Shown here: piece by piece, positions 34,739 through 42,997 of the stretch
How the letters are laid out: each line of letters begins with the position of its first letter
Position numbering within the stretch: the stretch's first letter is position 1
NCBI GenBank assembly: GCA_020025635.1
Contig: JAHHRU010000001.1
Location: forward strand, 1-64,000
Length of the DNA: 64,000 bases
Direction of reading: 5' to 3'
Source: Allofournierella sp.
Lineage (GTDB): Bacteria; Bacillota; Clostridia; Oscillospirales; Ruminococcaceae
The notes under the pieces: generated by a model
Told to the model about the DNA's origin: nothing
Databases searched by the model: none
Seen by the model: only the letters and a program-made list of their open reading frames with translations
Translations under genes and position numbers: made by a program

Positions 34739-35298
34739 AGATCCACCTCCTGAATGCCCCAGATCAGCCGAATCAGCATGGCCGGGAAGGAATGGAGCCG
34801 GTCATTGTAAGCCTTGGCCTGTTCGTTATAAGCTTCCAGCTCATGGCCGAACACATTTCCATGGCTTTCAAATTCTGCCAGCTGACGGTTCAAAAGATCG
34901 GTTTTGCCTGCTTCTTCGGCAGGCTTTGCAAGGCTTTCGCCCAGCTTGTTCACGGTTTCTTCCAGTTCAAGATCTGCAAGGCTCTTGGCGGAAGGGCCCT
35001 TCTGCTGGGAGGCCTCCCAGTTTTCAAGGGCCTTTTCCAGCTCGGCCTTTCCGGCAGCATCCTCGCCGCCGGGCAGCTTTGCGGCCAGCACCAAAAGGTT
35101 GTGGCCGACATCGGCACGGGCATCCAGCTCGGTTTCCATCCGGTCATAGTAGACATCCGCCACCGGGCCCCGGGCAGAGCGCAGCTTGAGGCCGCCGATG
35201 CCGAATACCGACACCAGGGCAAGCCCTGCCGCCACCGCCAGGGCAGTGCCCCGCTTTTGCAGGGCACCGGGAAGTTTTGTTTCCAGTTTTTCAAGCAT
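34729..35298 (-). CDS. LemA-like membrane protein
   Basis: 189 residues. One helix near the N-terminus (about 18-36) is followed by a long helical extracytoplasmic region. A C-terminal Y-N-E-Q-A-K-A-Y-N-D-R-L-H-S-F-P, the LemA hallmark, is present; the middle is divergent. GAGG lies eight bases before the ATG at 35298. It is next to a TPM protein and TelA/XpaC, which suggests an envelope complex. LemA function is not established in bacteria. Confidence 0.75.
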   Translation of the reverse strand: MLEKLETKLPGALQKRGTALAVAAGLALVSVFGIGGLKLRSARGPVADVYYDRMETELDARADVGHNLLVLAAKLPGGEDAAGKAELEKALENWEASQQKGPSAKSLADLELEETVNKLGESLAKPAEEAGKTDLLNRQLAEFESHGNVFGHELEAYNEQAKAYNDRLHSFPAMLIRLIWGIQEVDLCV

Positions 35299-35308
35299 GG
35301 CAATATCC

Positions 35309-36469
35309 TCAGCGCATCTCCAGCAGCTTCTGCTTCAGCTCGCCCTCGATGCGGCCCAGCTCTTCTTCGGCAGCGGCACGCTTCTGACGGCCTTCGCTCT
35401 GGATCTTGGACAGCTCATCCAGCGTTTCGATCAGGGTGCGGTTGGTGCTCTTGAGGGTCTCGATATCCACAATGCCCCGCTCGGATTCACGGGCTGCCTC
35501 GGTGGTGCCCATCTTGAGGGCCTCGGCATTTTTCTGCAGCAGCTGGTTGGTCATATCGCTCACCGCACGCTGGGCCTCAATGGCCTGCTGGGTATGGGCA
35601 AGGCCCAGGGCCAGCACCATCTGGTTTTTCCACAGAGGAATGGTATTGACAACGCTGGTCTGGATCTTTTCCGCCATCAGGCTGTCGTTGTTCTGCAAAA
35701 GGCGGATCTGCGGTGCCAGCTGCAGCGAAATGTTGCGGGTAAGCTCCAGATCATAGAGCTTCTTTTCGAACCGGTCGCACATATCCGACAGATCACGGGC
35801 AGCCTGGGCATCCTCGGGCAGGCCGCTTTCCTTTGCCTTGTTCTGGGCGGCCACCAACTCGTTCTGGCGCACGGCCTCCAGCTTTTTCTTGCCGGCCAGG
35901 ATGTACATGGACAGCTCTTTGAAATACTGCAGGTTCAGCTCATAGAGCTTATCCATCATGGAAATGTCCTTCATCAGCTGGACCTGATGCTCTTCCAGCA
36001 TGACCTCGATCTTTTCCACATTGGTCTCAGCGGCGGAATAGCGGGCCTTGAGGGTCTCCACGCTGGTTCTGGCCTTTTTGAAGATGCCCAAAAATCCCTT
36101 GGGCTTTTCGCTGGCATCAAAGCTTTGCAGCTGCACGACCAGCTGAGAGAGCATATCGCCGGTCTCGCCCAGGTCCTGGGTGCGGACCTTTTCCAGAGCA
36201 GCCTCGCTGAAAGCGCTGATCTTTTTCTGGGCGGCGGCGCCGTACTGCAGCACCATCTGGGTGTTGGTCACGTCGATCTTTTCCGCAAAGGTATCCACCA
36301 CCTGCTGTTCCTCGTCGGAAAGGGGGGTGTCCTCCACCCGCACGGGCTGGATCTCCTCTTTCTGTGCCAGAACGACCGGTTCTGCTTTTTTATCCTCTTC
36401 GGGGGTCAGGGTCAGGGTGGGGACCTCCTGTTCCAGTTCCAGTCCTTCCAGTTTCAGTTCTTCGTTCAT
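35309..36469 (-). CDS. TelA family toxic-anion resistance protein
   Basis: 386 residues, mostly long helices. The L-Y-E-L-N-L-Q-Y-F-K-E-L block, the L-Q-L-A-P-Q-I-R-L-L-Q segment and I-P-L-W-K-N-Q-M are TelA marks. TelA homologues are linked to tellurite and to cell-wall antibiotic tolerance. The ATG at 36469 is used; a TTG at 36490 has no ribosome site. It is directly downstream of XpaC (17 bases), as in Bacillus. Confidence 0.9.
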   Translation of the reverse strand: MNEELKLEGLELEQEVPTLTLTPEEDKKAEPVVLAQKEEIQPVRVEDTPLSDEEQQVVDTFAEKIDVTNTQMVLQYGAAAQKKISAFSEAALEKVRTQDLGETGDMLSQLVVQLQSFDASEKPKGFLGIFKKARTSVETLKARYSAAETNVEKIEVMLEEHQVQLMKDISMMDKLYELNLQYFKELSMYILAGKKKLEAVRQNELVAAQNKAKESGLPEDAQAARDLSDMCDRFEKKLYDLELTRNISLQLAPQIRLLQNNDSLMAEKIQTSVVNTIPLWKNQMVLALGLAHTQQAIEAQRAVSDMTNQLLQKNAEALKMGTTEAARESERGIVDIETLKSTNRTLIETLDELSKIQSEGRQKRAAAEEELGRIEGELKQKLLEMR

Positions 36470-36486
36470 ATCAGTAAACGCTCCTT

Positions 36487-37122
36487 TCAATCATCAACAA
36501 GGCCCTGCCCTTTGAGCATGCCCTTTAATACATCCAAATCGGTGGAAATATCCATTGCACGGGCGGAATAAAGGCCGTCCAGCTGCTTTTCGAACGCCGA
36601 TGCAATCACCTGTGCGTTCTCTTCCACTTCACGGCGGACCTCAGCGGCATTTTCTCCGCTGACGCCCTTCTCATCCAGCTCGGCATACAGATCCAGGATC
36701 TTCACTGCATCCGGCAGATAATACTTTGCAAACCGGCGCAGGGTCCGGTCATCACAGCCGCCGTCTGAAAGGCAGCTTTCCAGAATTCCGTCGCAGGCCT
36801 TTTCCATCCGCAGGATGGCGCTGGAAAGCACGTCGTCCGGAATGCGCTCGTTGATGGCATGCAGGGCCGCCCGGTTCTTTTCCACCGAGGCGATCATTGC
36901 ATCCCGCTCGGCATCGCCGGTGGACACCGGCACTTCTATGGTTTCCACCCGGCCCGGGCATACCCGGCGAAGCACAAGCCCTGCCACAACCGAAAGCGCC
37001 GCAGTGAGCAGGAACGCCCACAGCTGGTCGATGGGAAACAGGAGCGCCCCCAGCAGCCAGACAAGCCCCACTCCATACAGGGGCAAGGCCGACGGATGCC
37101 GGATCTCCATGGTTTTGTTCAT
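36487..37122 (-). CDS. XpaC-like (5-bromo-4-chloroindolyl phosphate hydrolysis) protein
   Basis: 211 residues. Two N-terminal helices (about 12-52) precede a soluble helical domain with R-R-F-A-K-Y-Y-L-P-D-A-V-K-I-L, the XpaC mark. XpaC is named for an old phosphatase phenotype, but no hydrolase motif is visible, so the name is nominal. AGGTG within the end of the glycosylase gene precedes ATG 37122; an ATG at 37146 is less well placed. It is the partner of TelA. Confidence 0.85.
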   Translation of the reverse strand: MNKTMEIRHPSALPLYGVGLVWLLGALLFPIDQLWAFLLTAALSVVAGLVLRRVCPGRVETIEVPVSTGDAERDAMIASVEKNRAALHAINERIPDDVLSSAILRMEKACDGILESCLSDGGCDDRTLRRFAKYYLPDAVKILDLYAELDEKGVSGENAAEVRREVEENAQVIASAFEKQLDGLYSARAMDISTDLDVLKGMLKGQGLVDD

Positions 37123-37138
37123 TTGATACACCTGCCTT

Positions 37139-37630
37139 TTATTCATTGCCTTTTTCCAGGACCGGCGCCAGGGCAGCGCCCCACTCCCGGCACAGCTGCT
37201 GCGCCGAGCAGGCGGCGTTTGCCGGGCTGGTGCTGGGCAGCCGCACTGCGGGGATGCCGGTTTTTGGAAAAAGGACCCTGTCATACAGCTCTTTTGCCTT
37301 TGCCCCGTTGCAGAACACCCTTTCGATGCGGGTCTTTTGCACAAGGCCGGCAAGGTCGGTGGGCACCGGGTTTCGGATGGTGCTGTCGGCCGCGCCCTGA
37401 ATGGTGCAGCTTTCCAGCACATCCCAAAGGGCAAGGCCGTTTTCCAGAATGAGTGCCTTCTTCTGCGGAATGGTTTCGGGCACAGGGCACCCGGTCAGCT
37501 GGGCCATCAGCGGCCAGAACCGGTTGCGCGGATGCCCGTAATAAAAACCCTGCTGCCAGCTTTTGGGGCTGGGCCATGTGCCCAGGATGATGGCTCTGCT
37601 TTGAGGGCACCAGACCGGATCAAAGCTCAT
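37139..37630 (-). CDS. Uracil-DNA-glycosylase superfamily enzyme, DNA-deoxyinosine glycosylase type
   Basis: 163 residues. I-L-G-T-W-P-S-P-K-S, then Y-Y-G-H-P-R-N-R-F-W near 30-39, and L-P-S-T-S-P-A-N-A near 135-143, match the hypoxanthine/uracil DNA glycosylase subfamily. It removes deaminated bases from DNA. GAGG lies nine bases before the ATG, inside the Cof-type HAD gene (11-base overlap). A repair gene inside an envelope operon is of interest. Confidence 0.87.
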   Translation of the reverse strand: MSFDPVWCPQSRAIILGTWPSPKSWQQGFYYGHPRNRFWPLMAQLTGCPVPETIPQKKALILENGLALWDVLESCTIQGAADSTIRNPVPTDLAGLVQKTRIERVFCNGAKAKELYDRVLFPKTGIPAVRLPSTSPANAACSAQQLCREWGAALAPVLEKGNE

Positions 37631-38423
37631 GGTCCAAAACCTCGCGGATCACAGCGGCCACACCCTCTTCCTTCACATTGGGCGCTGTGCGGTCCGCCGC
37701 CGCATGGGCCCGGGCAGAGCCGTTTTCCATACAGTAGGAAAGGCCGGCCAGCCGAAGCATGGCTTCATCGTTGTCGCTGTCGCCCACTGCAATCAGCTCC
37801 TCTTTGGTCCAGCCTTCCTTTTCCATAAGCAGTTCAAGGCCCTTTGCCTTATCCACGCCCGGGCGGAGGATGTCATAATAACCGGGGCGGTAAGCCGCAA
37901 ACTGAAGGCCCAGATAGCCATAGCGGGAATTGAAATCGGCGATTTTTTCTTCGGGGATGATGCCAAAGGCGCCAAAGGGCATATCTTCCAGATGACGGAC
38001 CTGATCTTCACCGTCCAGCACATATTCATTATGACCGGTGGCTTCTTTGTAGAACCGGCTCATCGGCTCGTATTCCACATAGGCGTAATAATTATCGGAA
38101 AAGGCAAACGCCAGCGGATAATCGAAATCCTCAAAGTAATCCACCAGCGCATACATTTCCTCGGCGGTAAAGTTTTGGCTGGCCAGCATTTTACCGTCCC
38201 GGTCCACCACCTGGGCCCCGTTTGCACAAAGGGCAAAATCCGGCCGGATGCCGCCCAGGATCGATGCAGACATGGCAAACTGGGTGCGGCCGGTGGCAAT
38301 AACCACCGCAAGGCCGCGGCGCTGAGCCTCCTGTACAGCCCGAACCACTGCCGGACGGACCGACGGTTCTCCATGCACCATCAGCGTGCCGTCGATGTCC
38401 AGCACCAGGGCTTTGTATTTCAT
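37620..38423 (-). CDS. Cof-type HAD-IIB family hydrolase
   Basis: 267 residues. HAD motifs are L-D-I-D-G-T-L (1), A-T-G-R-T (2), a Lys in D-K-A-K-G (3) and G-D-S-D-N-D-E-A-M (4), with the IIB cap between. These are sugar-phosphate or FMN phosphatases of broad specificity. GAGGAGG precedes the ATG. It is the first gene of the seven-gene operon. Confidence 0.92.
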   Translation of the reverse strand: MKYKALVLDIDGTLMVHGEPSVRPAVVRAVQEAQRRGLAVVIATGRTQFAMSASILGGIRPDFALCANGAQVVDRDGKMLASQNFTAEEMYALVDYFEDFDYPLAFAFSDNYYAYVEYEPMSRFYKEATGHNEYVLDGEDQVRHLEDMPFGAFGIIPEEKIADFNSRYGYLGLQFAAYRPGYYDILRPGVDKAKGLELLMEKEGWTKEELIAVGDSDNDEAMLRLAGLSYCMENGSARAHAAADRTAPNVKEEGVAAVIREVLDHEL

Positions 38424-38461
38424 GGATGTTCCTCCTCTTTTTCCATCGGGAATTATCTTTT

Positions 38462-38490
38462 ATTATAGCTGTTTTTGCCCTTTCGCACAA
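38462..38490 (-). promoter_or_regulatory. Promoter of the seven-gene HAD-XpaC-TelA-LemA-TPM-RuvX operon
   Basis: Minus strand TTGTGC at 38485-38490, spacer 17, TATAAT at 38462-38467, about 40 bases before the HAD start. Confidence 0.7.
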
Positions 38491-38524
38491 GAGAAAACCA
38501 CCTTTTGCAGGCCGGAAAAGGAAC

Positions 38525-38558
38525 AAAAAAGCCCCGCCGGACCTCTTGGCCCAGCGGG
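38525..38558 (-). terminator. Terminator after nagA
   Basis: On the minus strand CCCGCTGGGCC pairs with GGTCCGGCGGG (two mismatches), followed by CTTTTTTG. Confidence 0.7.
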
Positions 38559-38599
38559 ACGGTTCTCATATCTTGCGTATTTGCAGAACAGCTGCTTTT

Positions 38600-39736
38600 T
38601 TACAGCTCTTTGCCGCCGATGAAGATGTGCTCGGGCTGCAGGTCCTTGTTCAGCACCAGCACGTCCGCACGCTTGCCGGCGGTAACGCTGCCCAGCTCAT
38701 CAAACAGGCCAACGGCCTTTGCGGGGTTGATGGTAGCTGCCTTCAGGGCAACTTCCAGAGGAATGCCGAACTTCACTGCACGGCGGAAGCACTCGGCCAG
38801 GCAGGTTGCGCTGCCGGCGATGGTGCCGTCTTCCAGGGTAGCCTTGCCGTCGTTCATGTAAACCTTCTGGCCGCCCAGGCTGTACTCGCCATTGGGCATG
38901 CCGCAGGCACGCATGGAGTCAGAGATCAGGCAGATGCGGTCTTCGCCGAACAGAGCGAATGCGGCACGGATCACTGCGGGATGCAGGTGGATGCCGTCGC
39001 AGATCATTTCAGCGTGATCAGCAGCATCCGCAGCAGCGCCCACAACGCCGGGAGCGCGGTGGGTGAAGGCGGGCATTGCGTTGAACAGGTGGGTCAGATG
39101 GGTAGCACCGTTTGCGTAAGCGGCCTGAGCCTCTTCGTAGGTAGCGCAGGTGTGTGCGATGGAAACGGTGCACAGCTTGCTTGCCTTGCGGATGAAGTAC
39201 AGCGAGCCGGGCAGCTCGGGAGCGATGTCCACCAGCTTGATGTTGCGGCCGCTGGTCTCATACAGGCGCTGGAACATGTCCCAATCCGGGTCAACGATGT
39301 ACTTTTCAGCCTGAGCGCCCTTCTTTGCCTTGTTGAAGAAGGGGCCTTCCATATTGACGCCGCGCAGAACAGCGCCGCCGCCTTCCTGGTTGAACAGGGG
39401 CTTCACAGTGTTGAAGATGCCGTTCAGGATCTCTTCGCTGAACGCCATGGTGGTGCCCATGAAGGAGGTGACGCCCTGGCTGCCCAGGTACTTCTTCATG
39501 GTGCGGACATATTCGTCGCTGCCATCCACACAGTCGCAGAAGTCTGCGCCTGCGGCGCCGTGGATGTGGATATCCACAAAGCCGGGAGTAACATACTTGC
39601 CGGCAGCATCGATCACTTCATCGCCTTCCAGGGTGCCGGCAGGGGCAACCTGAGCGATGCGGCCGTCACAAATCTCCACGTCGGCGTTCATGAAGCGGCC
39701 CTGAGCGGTAAATACCTGACCATTTTTAAGAATCAT
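38600..39736 (-). CDS. nagA: N-acetylglucosamine-6-phosphate deacetylase
   Basis: 378 residues. It deacetylates GlcNAc-6-P in amino-sugar breakdown and cell-wall recycling. The amidohydrolase marks are H-I-H-G-A-A-G-A-D near residue 57, L-T-H-L-F-N-A-M and the catalytic Asp in L-I-S-D-S-M-R-A-C-G. AAAGGAG precedes the ATG. No nagB is adjacent. Codon use is strongly biased (GCC, CTG), as for well-expressed genes. Confidence 0.94.
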   Translation of the reverse strand: MILKNGQVFTAQGRFMNADVEICDGRIAQVAPAGTLEGDEVIDAAGKYVTPGFVDIHIHGAAGADFCDCVDGSDEYVRTMKKYLGSQGVTSFMGTTMAFSEEILNGIFNTVKPLFNQEGGGAVLRGVNMEGPFFNKAKKGAQAEKYIVDPDWDMFQRLYETSGRNIKLVDIAPELPGSLYFIRKASKLCTVSIAHTCATYEEAQAAYANGATHLTHLFNAMPAFTHRAPGVVGAAADAADHAEMICDGIHLHPAVIRAAFALFGEDRICLISDSMRACGMPNGEYSLGGQKVYMNDGKATLEDGTIAGSATCLAECFRRAVKFGIPLEVALKAATINPAKAVGLFDELGSVTAGKRADVLVLNKDLQPEHIFIGGKEL

Positions 39737-39777
39737 AATAGATGATCTCCTTTCAGCAGGGTGTATTTGTTATCTTG

Positions 39778-39806
39778 ATTATACCGCAGTTGAACTTCGA
39801 GTACAA
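39778..39806 (-). promoter_or_regulatory. Promoter of nagA
   Basis: Minus strand TTGTAC at 39801-39806, spacer 17, TATAAT at 39778-39783. Confidence 0.72.
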
Positions 39807-39869
39807 TGAGAACAAAACCAAAAATACAAATGTACAAATTTTATCACGCTTTACGCTAGGGGCGTTTTC

Positions 39870-40727
39870 TCACAGACCGAAAAGCTGCAGCACCAGGCCG
39901 CTGCCTGCGCCGATGGCCCACAAAAGAGCGGTGATGAACAGGTTCTGCTTCAGGCTGGGGTTGGTGCGGAACAGCACCACAAGGCCCACGCCCGCGCCGC
40001 TGCACAGGCCCGCCACGGCCGATGCAAAGCTGATGGAGCCGGACAGATACAGCTGGGTGAGCAGAACGCTGGCGGCACAGTTGGGCACAAGCCCCACCAG
40101 AGCAGCCACGATGGGCTGCAAGGGGCCCATGGAAGCAAGAAAGCCGGTAAAGGCATCTTCGCTGCCGTGCATGATAAGGCCAAGCAGGACGCTGAACAGG
40201 AACACCCACAGAAAGACGCTGACCGTGTGCGCAAGGGCCGGGCGCAGGATCCCGCTTTCCTCTTCATGCTCTTCGTGGCAGTCCACTTCCTCGGCATGGC
40301 CGGTATAGCCGCCCCGCACCGAAGCGGGCACAAAGCGCCGCAGGGCAAAATCCAGGCAGAAGCCGGCCGCAAGGCCAATGAGGATCTTGAGTGCCATCAG
40401 GGCCGCAAGACGGGGCCACTGTTCCGGCACAGCCAGCATCATGGGCACCGCTTCATCGCTGGTGGCAAGGAAAACCGCCATCAGCGTTCCCAGGCTGATG
40501 ACCCGGCTGCCGTAAAAATCGGCAGCCATAGCGGAAAAGCCGCATTGGGGAAAGCAGCCCAGCAGCGCTCCGGGCACAAAGCCCCAGCGGCCGCCGCCGG
40601 CAAGGGCCCGTTCCACCCGGCCGCCATGGCGCTTTTCGATATATTCGATAATGAGATAGGCAATGAACAAAAAAGGCAGCATTTTTGCGCTGTCTTCAAA
40701 GGCATGCTCCAAAATGTGAATGAACAA
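39870..40727 (-). CDS. ArsP_2-type 10-TM heavy-metal exporter candidate
   Basis: 285 residues in two repeated halves. F-P-Q-C-G-F-S-A-M-A-A-D-F-Y near 58 and V-P-N-C-A-A-S-V-L near 212 each carry a Cys in the same helix position, as in the ArsP_2 family (also annotated as putative manganese transporter). The cytoplasmic loop is metal-ligand-rich (G-H-A-E-E-V-D-C-H-E-E-H). The start is a TTG, with AAAGGA about eleven bases upstream. An operator-like palindrome on its promoter suggests metal-dependent control. The metal is not known. Confidence 0.78.
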   Translation of the reverse strand: MFIHILEHAFEDSAKMLPFLFIAYLIIEYIEKRHGGRVERALAGGGRWGFVPGALLGCFPQCGFSAMAADFYGSRVISLGTLMAVFLATSDEAVPMMLAVPEQWPRLAALMALKILIGLAAGFCLDFALRRFVPASVRGGYTGHAEEVDCHEEHEEESGILRPALAHTVSVFLWVFLFSVLLGLIMHGSEDAFTGFLASMGPLQPIVAALVGLVPNCAASVLLTQLYLSGSISFASAVAGLCSGAGVGLVVLFRTNPSLKQNLFITALLWAIGAGSGLVLQLFGL

Positions 40728-40773
40728 GTGTTTTCGTTTCCTTTCTGTATAAATACTTTATCCGATGCTTTTT

Positions 40774-40803
40774 AGTATAAGCGAATTGCACAGGCTGTGC
40801 AAT
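40774..40803 (-). promoter_or_regulatory. Promoter with palindromic operator, ArsP_2 gene
   Basis: Minus strand TTGCAC at 40797-40802, spacer 17, TATACT at 40774-40779. A perfect inverted repeat ATTGCACAG-G-CTGTGCAAT (40785-40803) covers the -35 box and half of the spacer, so a bound repressor would block RNA polymerase. Confidence 0.75.
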
Positions 40804-40850
40804 GCCCCCCACCCCTATTTTGCGGCAGGAACTTTTGCCCCGGCCGCATC

Positions 40851-40885
40851 AAAAAACCGGCCGCCCAAAGGGCAGCCGGCGTTTT
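40851..40885 (-). terminator. Terminator after rubrerythrin gene
   Basis: Minus strand CCGGCTGCCC pairs with GGGCGGCCGG, followed by T6. Confidence 0.8.
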
Positions 40886-40898
40886 GAATGCATATCGA

Positions 40899-41438
40899 TC
40901 AGTGATTTTCAGCGCGCAGAACGAAATAGCCCTGCGGATGATCGCAGACGGGGCACTTCTGGGGAGCATGGGTGCCCACATGGATGTGGCCGCAGTTGGT
41001 GCAGATCCAGACCTGCTCGGTCTCACGCACGAACAGCTTGCCTTCCTTCAAAATCTCGGCCAGCTCGTTGTAACGGGCTTCATGCTCTTTTTCGATCTTG
41101 CCCACCATGGTGAACAGGGCAGCGATCTTTTCAAAGCCTTCTTCGCGGGCAGTAGCGGCAAAACCGGCGTACATATCCGTCCACTCATAGTTTTCGCCTG
41201 CGGCGGCATCCAGAAGGTTTGCTGCGGTATTGGGCACTTCGCCGTTATGCAGGAGCTTGAACCAGATCTTTGCGTGTTCCTTTTCGTTGTCGGCAGTTTC
41301 CTGGAACACATTTGCGATCTCGTTATAGCCTTCCTTTTTTGCCTTGGAAGCATAGTAGGTGTACTTGTTGCGGGCCTGGCTTTCGCCTGCGAAAGCAGCC
41401 ATCAGGTTTGCTTCGGTCTTAGAGCCTTTCAGATCCAT
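40899..41438 (-). CDS. Rubrerythrin
   Basis: 179 residues. A four-helix diiron domain with two E-x-x-H sites (E-K-E-H-A and E-K-E-H-E) precedes a C-terminal rubredoxin domain with C-T-N-C-G and C-P-V-C-D iron ligands. It reduces hydrogen peroxide with NADH-derived electrons in anaerobes. GGAGG lies eight bases before ATG 41438; the ATG six bases upstream is too close to it. It has its own strong promoter and operator. Confidence 0.95.
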   Translation of the reverse strand: MDLKGSKTEANLMAAFAGESQARNKYTYYASKAKKEGYNEIANVFQETADNEKEHAKIWFKLLHNGEVPNTAANLLDAAAGENYEWTDMYAGFAATAREEGFEKIAALFTMVGKIEKEHEARYNELAEILKEGKLFVRETEQVWICTNCGHIHVGTHAPQKCPVCDHPQGYFVLRAENH

Positions 41439-41481
41439 CTTCATTTCCTCCAAATCAATCAATCAGTACCTTCTCGAACAT

Positions 41482-41533
41482 TAATAGGAATATTTCCTAT
41501 TACTAATTATAATGATTTTCCCGCCGGTGTCAA
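41482..41533 (-). promoter_or_regulatory. Rubrerythrin promoter with palindromic operator
   Basis: Near-perfect minus-strand promoter: TTGACA (41528-41533), spacer 16, TATAAT (41506-41511). A 21-bp palindrome TAATAGGAA-TAT-TTCCTATTA (41482-41502) covers the predicted transcript start. PerR- or Rex-type peroxide/redox control is plausible, but the site does not match a consensus I can name. Confidence 0.78.
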
Positions 41534-41539
41534 GCTTTT

Positions 41540-42961
41540 TTACGGCTGGGGCTGCGCGGGGCCGGAATTTCCTTCAAACGCCTGCGGGCAGACAAGGCGC
41601 ACTCCCCGCACCACGTCCAGCACAAACGCAGGCGAAAGGTTTTCCAGGGTCTGGCGGTCGTAAAAAACCACCTTGCCCTCCTGCACGGCCCGCAGACCAC
41701 CCAGCTTTTCGTTCAGCTGTTCAGGGCTGATGTCCGCAGGCACAAACAAAAGGTCCGGGTCTGCCCGGCGGATGGGCTCCAGGTCGTTTTCAGGGTCTTC
41801 ATCGGCAAGCTCCGCCGCACCGGCCATCCAGCCGGTCTCTTCCGGCGCACAGTGGCGGAACACGGTGTCCAAAAGCTGCCATTCGGCAGTATCGGCCGTT
41901 GCGGCAAGGCCTGAAAGGTCCGGAAGGATCAGGGCGGTCTTCTCGCCGCCGGTGATGGCCCGGCAGCGGGAAAGGCTGTCTTCCAGACGGTCGATCACCG
42001 CGTTTCCGACGGAACGGCCGGTTTCCTCGCCCAAAAGCAGCGCACCCAGCTGGGCATACAGCTCCCGCAGGCTTTCCATATCCTGGGCGGCGGGCAGCTG
42101 GATGATGCGTGCCCCCTCCTGCTCGATGCTGCGGGCAGCGGCATCCGGGATGGGGGTCTGGCAAAGCACATACTGGGCATCCAGCTGCTTGATGCTTTCC
42201 GGGCGGGGCAGCAGCGGGGTTCCCACTGTGGGGAATTCTTCCCCATTGGTGCGGCAATATTCCGTGACGCCGCAAAGTGCTTCATGCCCGGGCAGAGAAA
42301 GCATCGCCTGGGTGAGCATGGGCGAAAGGCTGACGATGCGCTCCGGACGGGCATCCACCTGACAGCCGCCCACCTGGACCGGCCAGCCCGCAGAAGCCGC
42401 CGGGCTTTCGCTTTGGGGCGCAGCGGGCCGGTTTCCCCTGCCCCAGAAAACAAAGGCAGCCGCACCGGCCAGCATCAGGACCGCCACCAGCAGAACGATC
42501 GGCAGGGCGATGGGCATATGCTTTTCTGCCCGGGCCTTTGGGCTGCCGCCGGAACGCGGACGGACGGCTGCTGGGGCCGATTTTGCGGCAGGCTGCGGTT
42601 TGCAGGGGCTTTTTGCAGAAGAGGGCACTGCCGGCCGTTTGTTCGGCTGGGGTGCGGCCTGCCTTACCACCGTTTGTCCGCTGCGCCGGATGGTCCTTTT
42701 GGATGCCGGGAAAACCGGCGGGCCTGCCGGCTGCCTGGGCGCTGCCGGGCGTTGGATGGGCGGGCGTTTTTCGTTTTGCGGATGGGCCGGGGCAGACCTT
42801 TGCGGCGCAGCCGGGTGCAAAGCTGAGGCCGGCTTTGCGGGTTTGCCGGCGTCCGCCTGCGGGCGGCTGCCCTCTGCACGGAAAACCGTTTTCCCGCTGG
42901 CTTTTGCCGCCGGCTTTTCCGCATCCCTGGCGCGGAACACATTTTTTTCCTGTTTTGCCAT
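41540..42961 (-). CDS. Membrane-anchored periplasmic-binding-protein-like protein with basic Pro-rich N-tail
   Basis: 473 residues. Residues 1-147 are disordered, Pro/Ala/Lys/Arg-rich, with two copies of a V-F-R-A motif (residues 8-11 and 26-29). One helix (about 148-172) follows. The outside part (about 200-465) resembles the Fe/B12-type binding fold (P-E-R-I-V-S-L-S-P near 205 and A-V-Q-E-G-K-V-V-F-Y-D near 435). No ABC permease or ATPase is adjacent. Secreted lipoprotein binding proteins do not carry such a long cytoplasmic tail, so this may be a sensor or scaffold. The ligand is unknown. Confidence 0.65.
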   Translation of the reverse strand: MAKQEKNVFRARDAEKPAAKASGKTVFRAEGSRPQADAGKPAKPASALHPAAPQRSAPAHPQNEKRPPIQRPAAPRQPAGPPVFPASKRTIRRSGQTVVRQAAPQPNKRPAVPSSAKSPCKPQPAAKSAPAAVRPRSGGSPKARAEKHMPIALPIVLLVAVLMLAGAAAFVFWGRGNRPAAPQSESPAASAGWPVQVGGCQVDARPERIVSLSPMLTQAMLSLPGHEALCGVTEYCRTNGEEFPTVGTPLLPRPESIKQLDAQYVLCQTPIPDAAARSIEQEGARIIQLPAAQDMESLRELYAQLGALLLGEETGRSVGNAVIDRLEDSLSRCRAITGGEKTALILPDLSGLAATADTAEWQLLDTVFRHCAPEETGWMAGAAELADEDPENDLEPIRRADPDLLFVPADISPEQLNEKLGGLRAVQEGKVVFYDRQTLENLSPAFVLDVVRGVRLVCPQAFEGNSGPAQPQP

Positions 42962-42997
42962 CAGCGGTTTCCCATCCCTTTCTTTTTTCAGCGGCCG

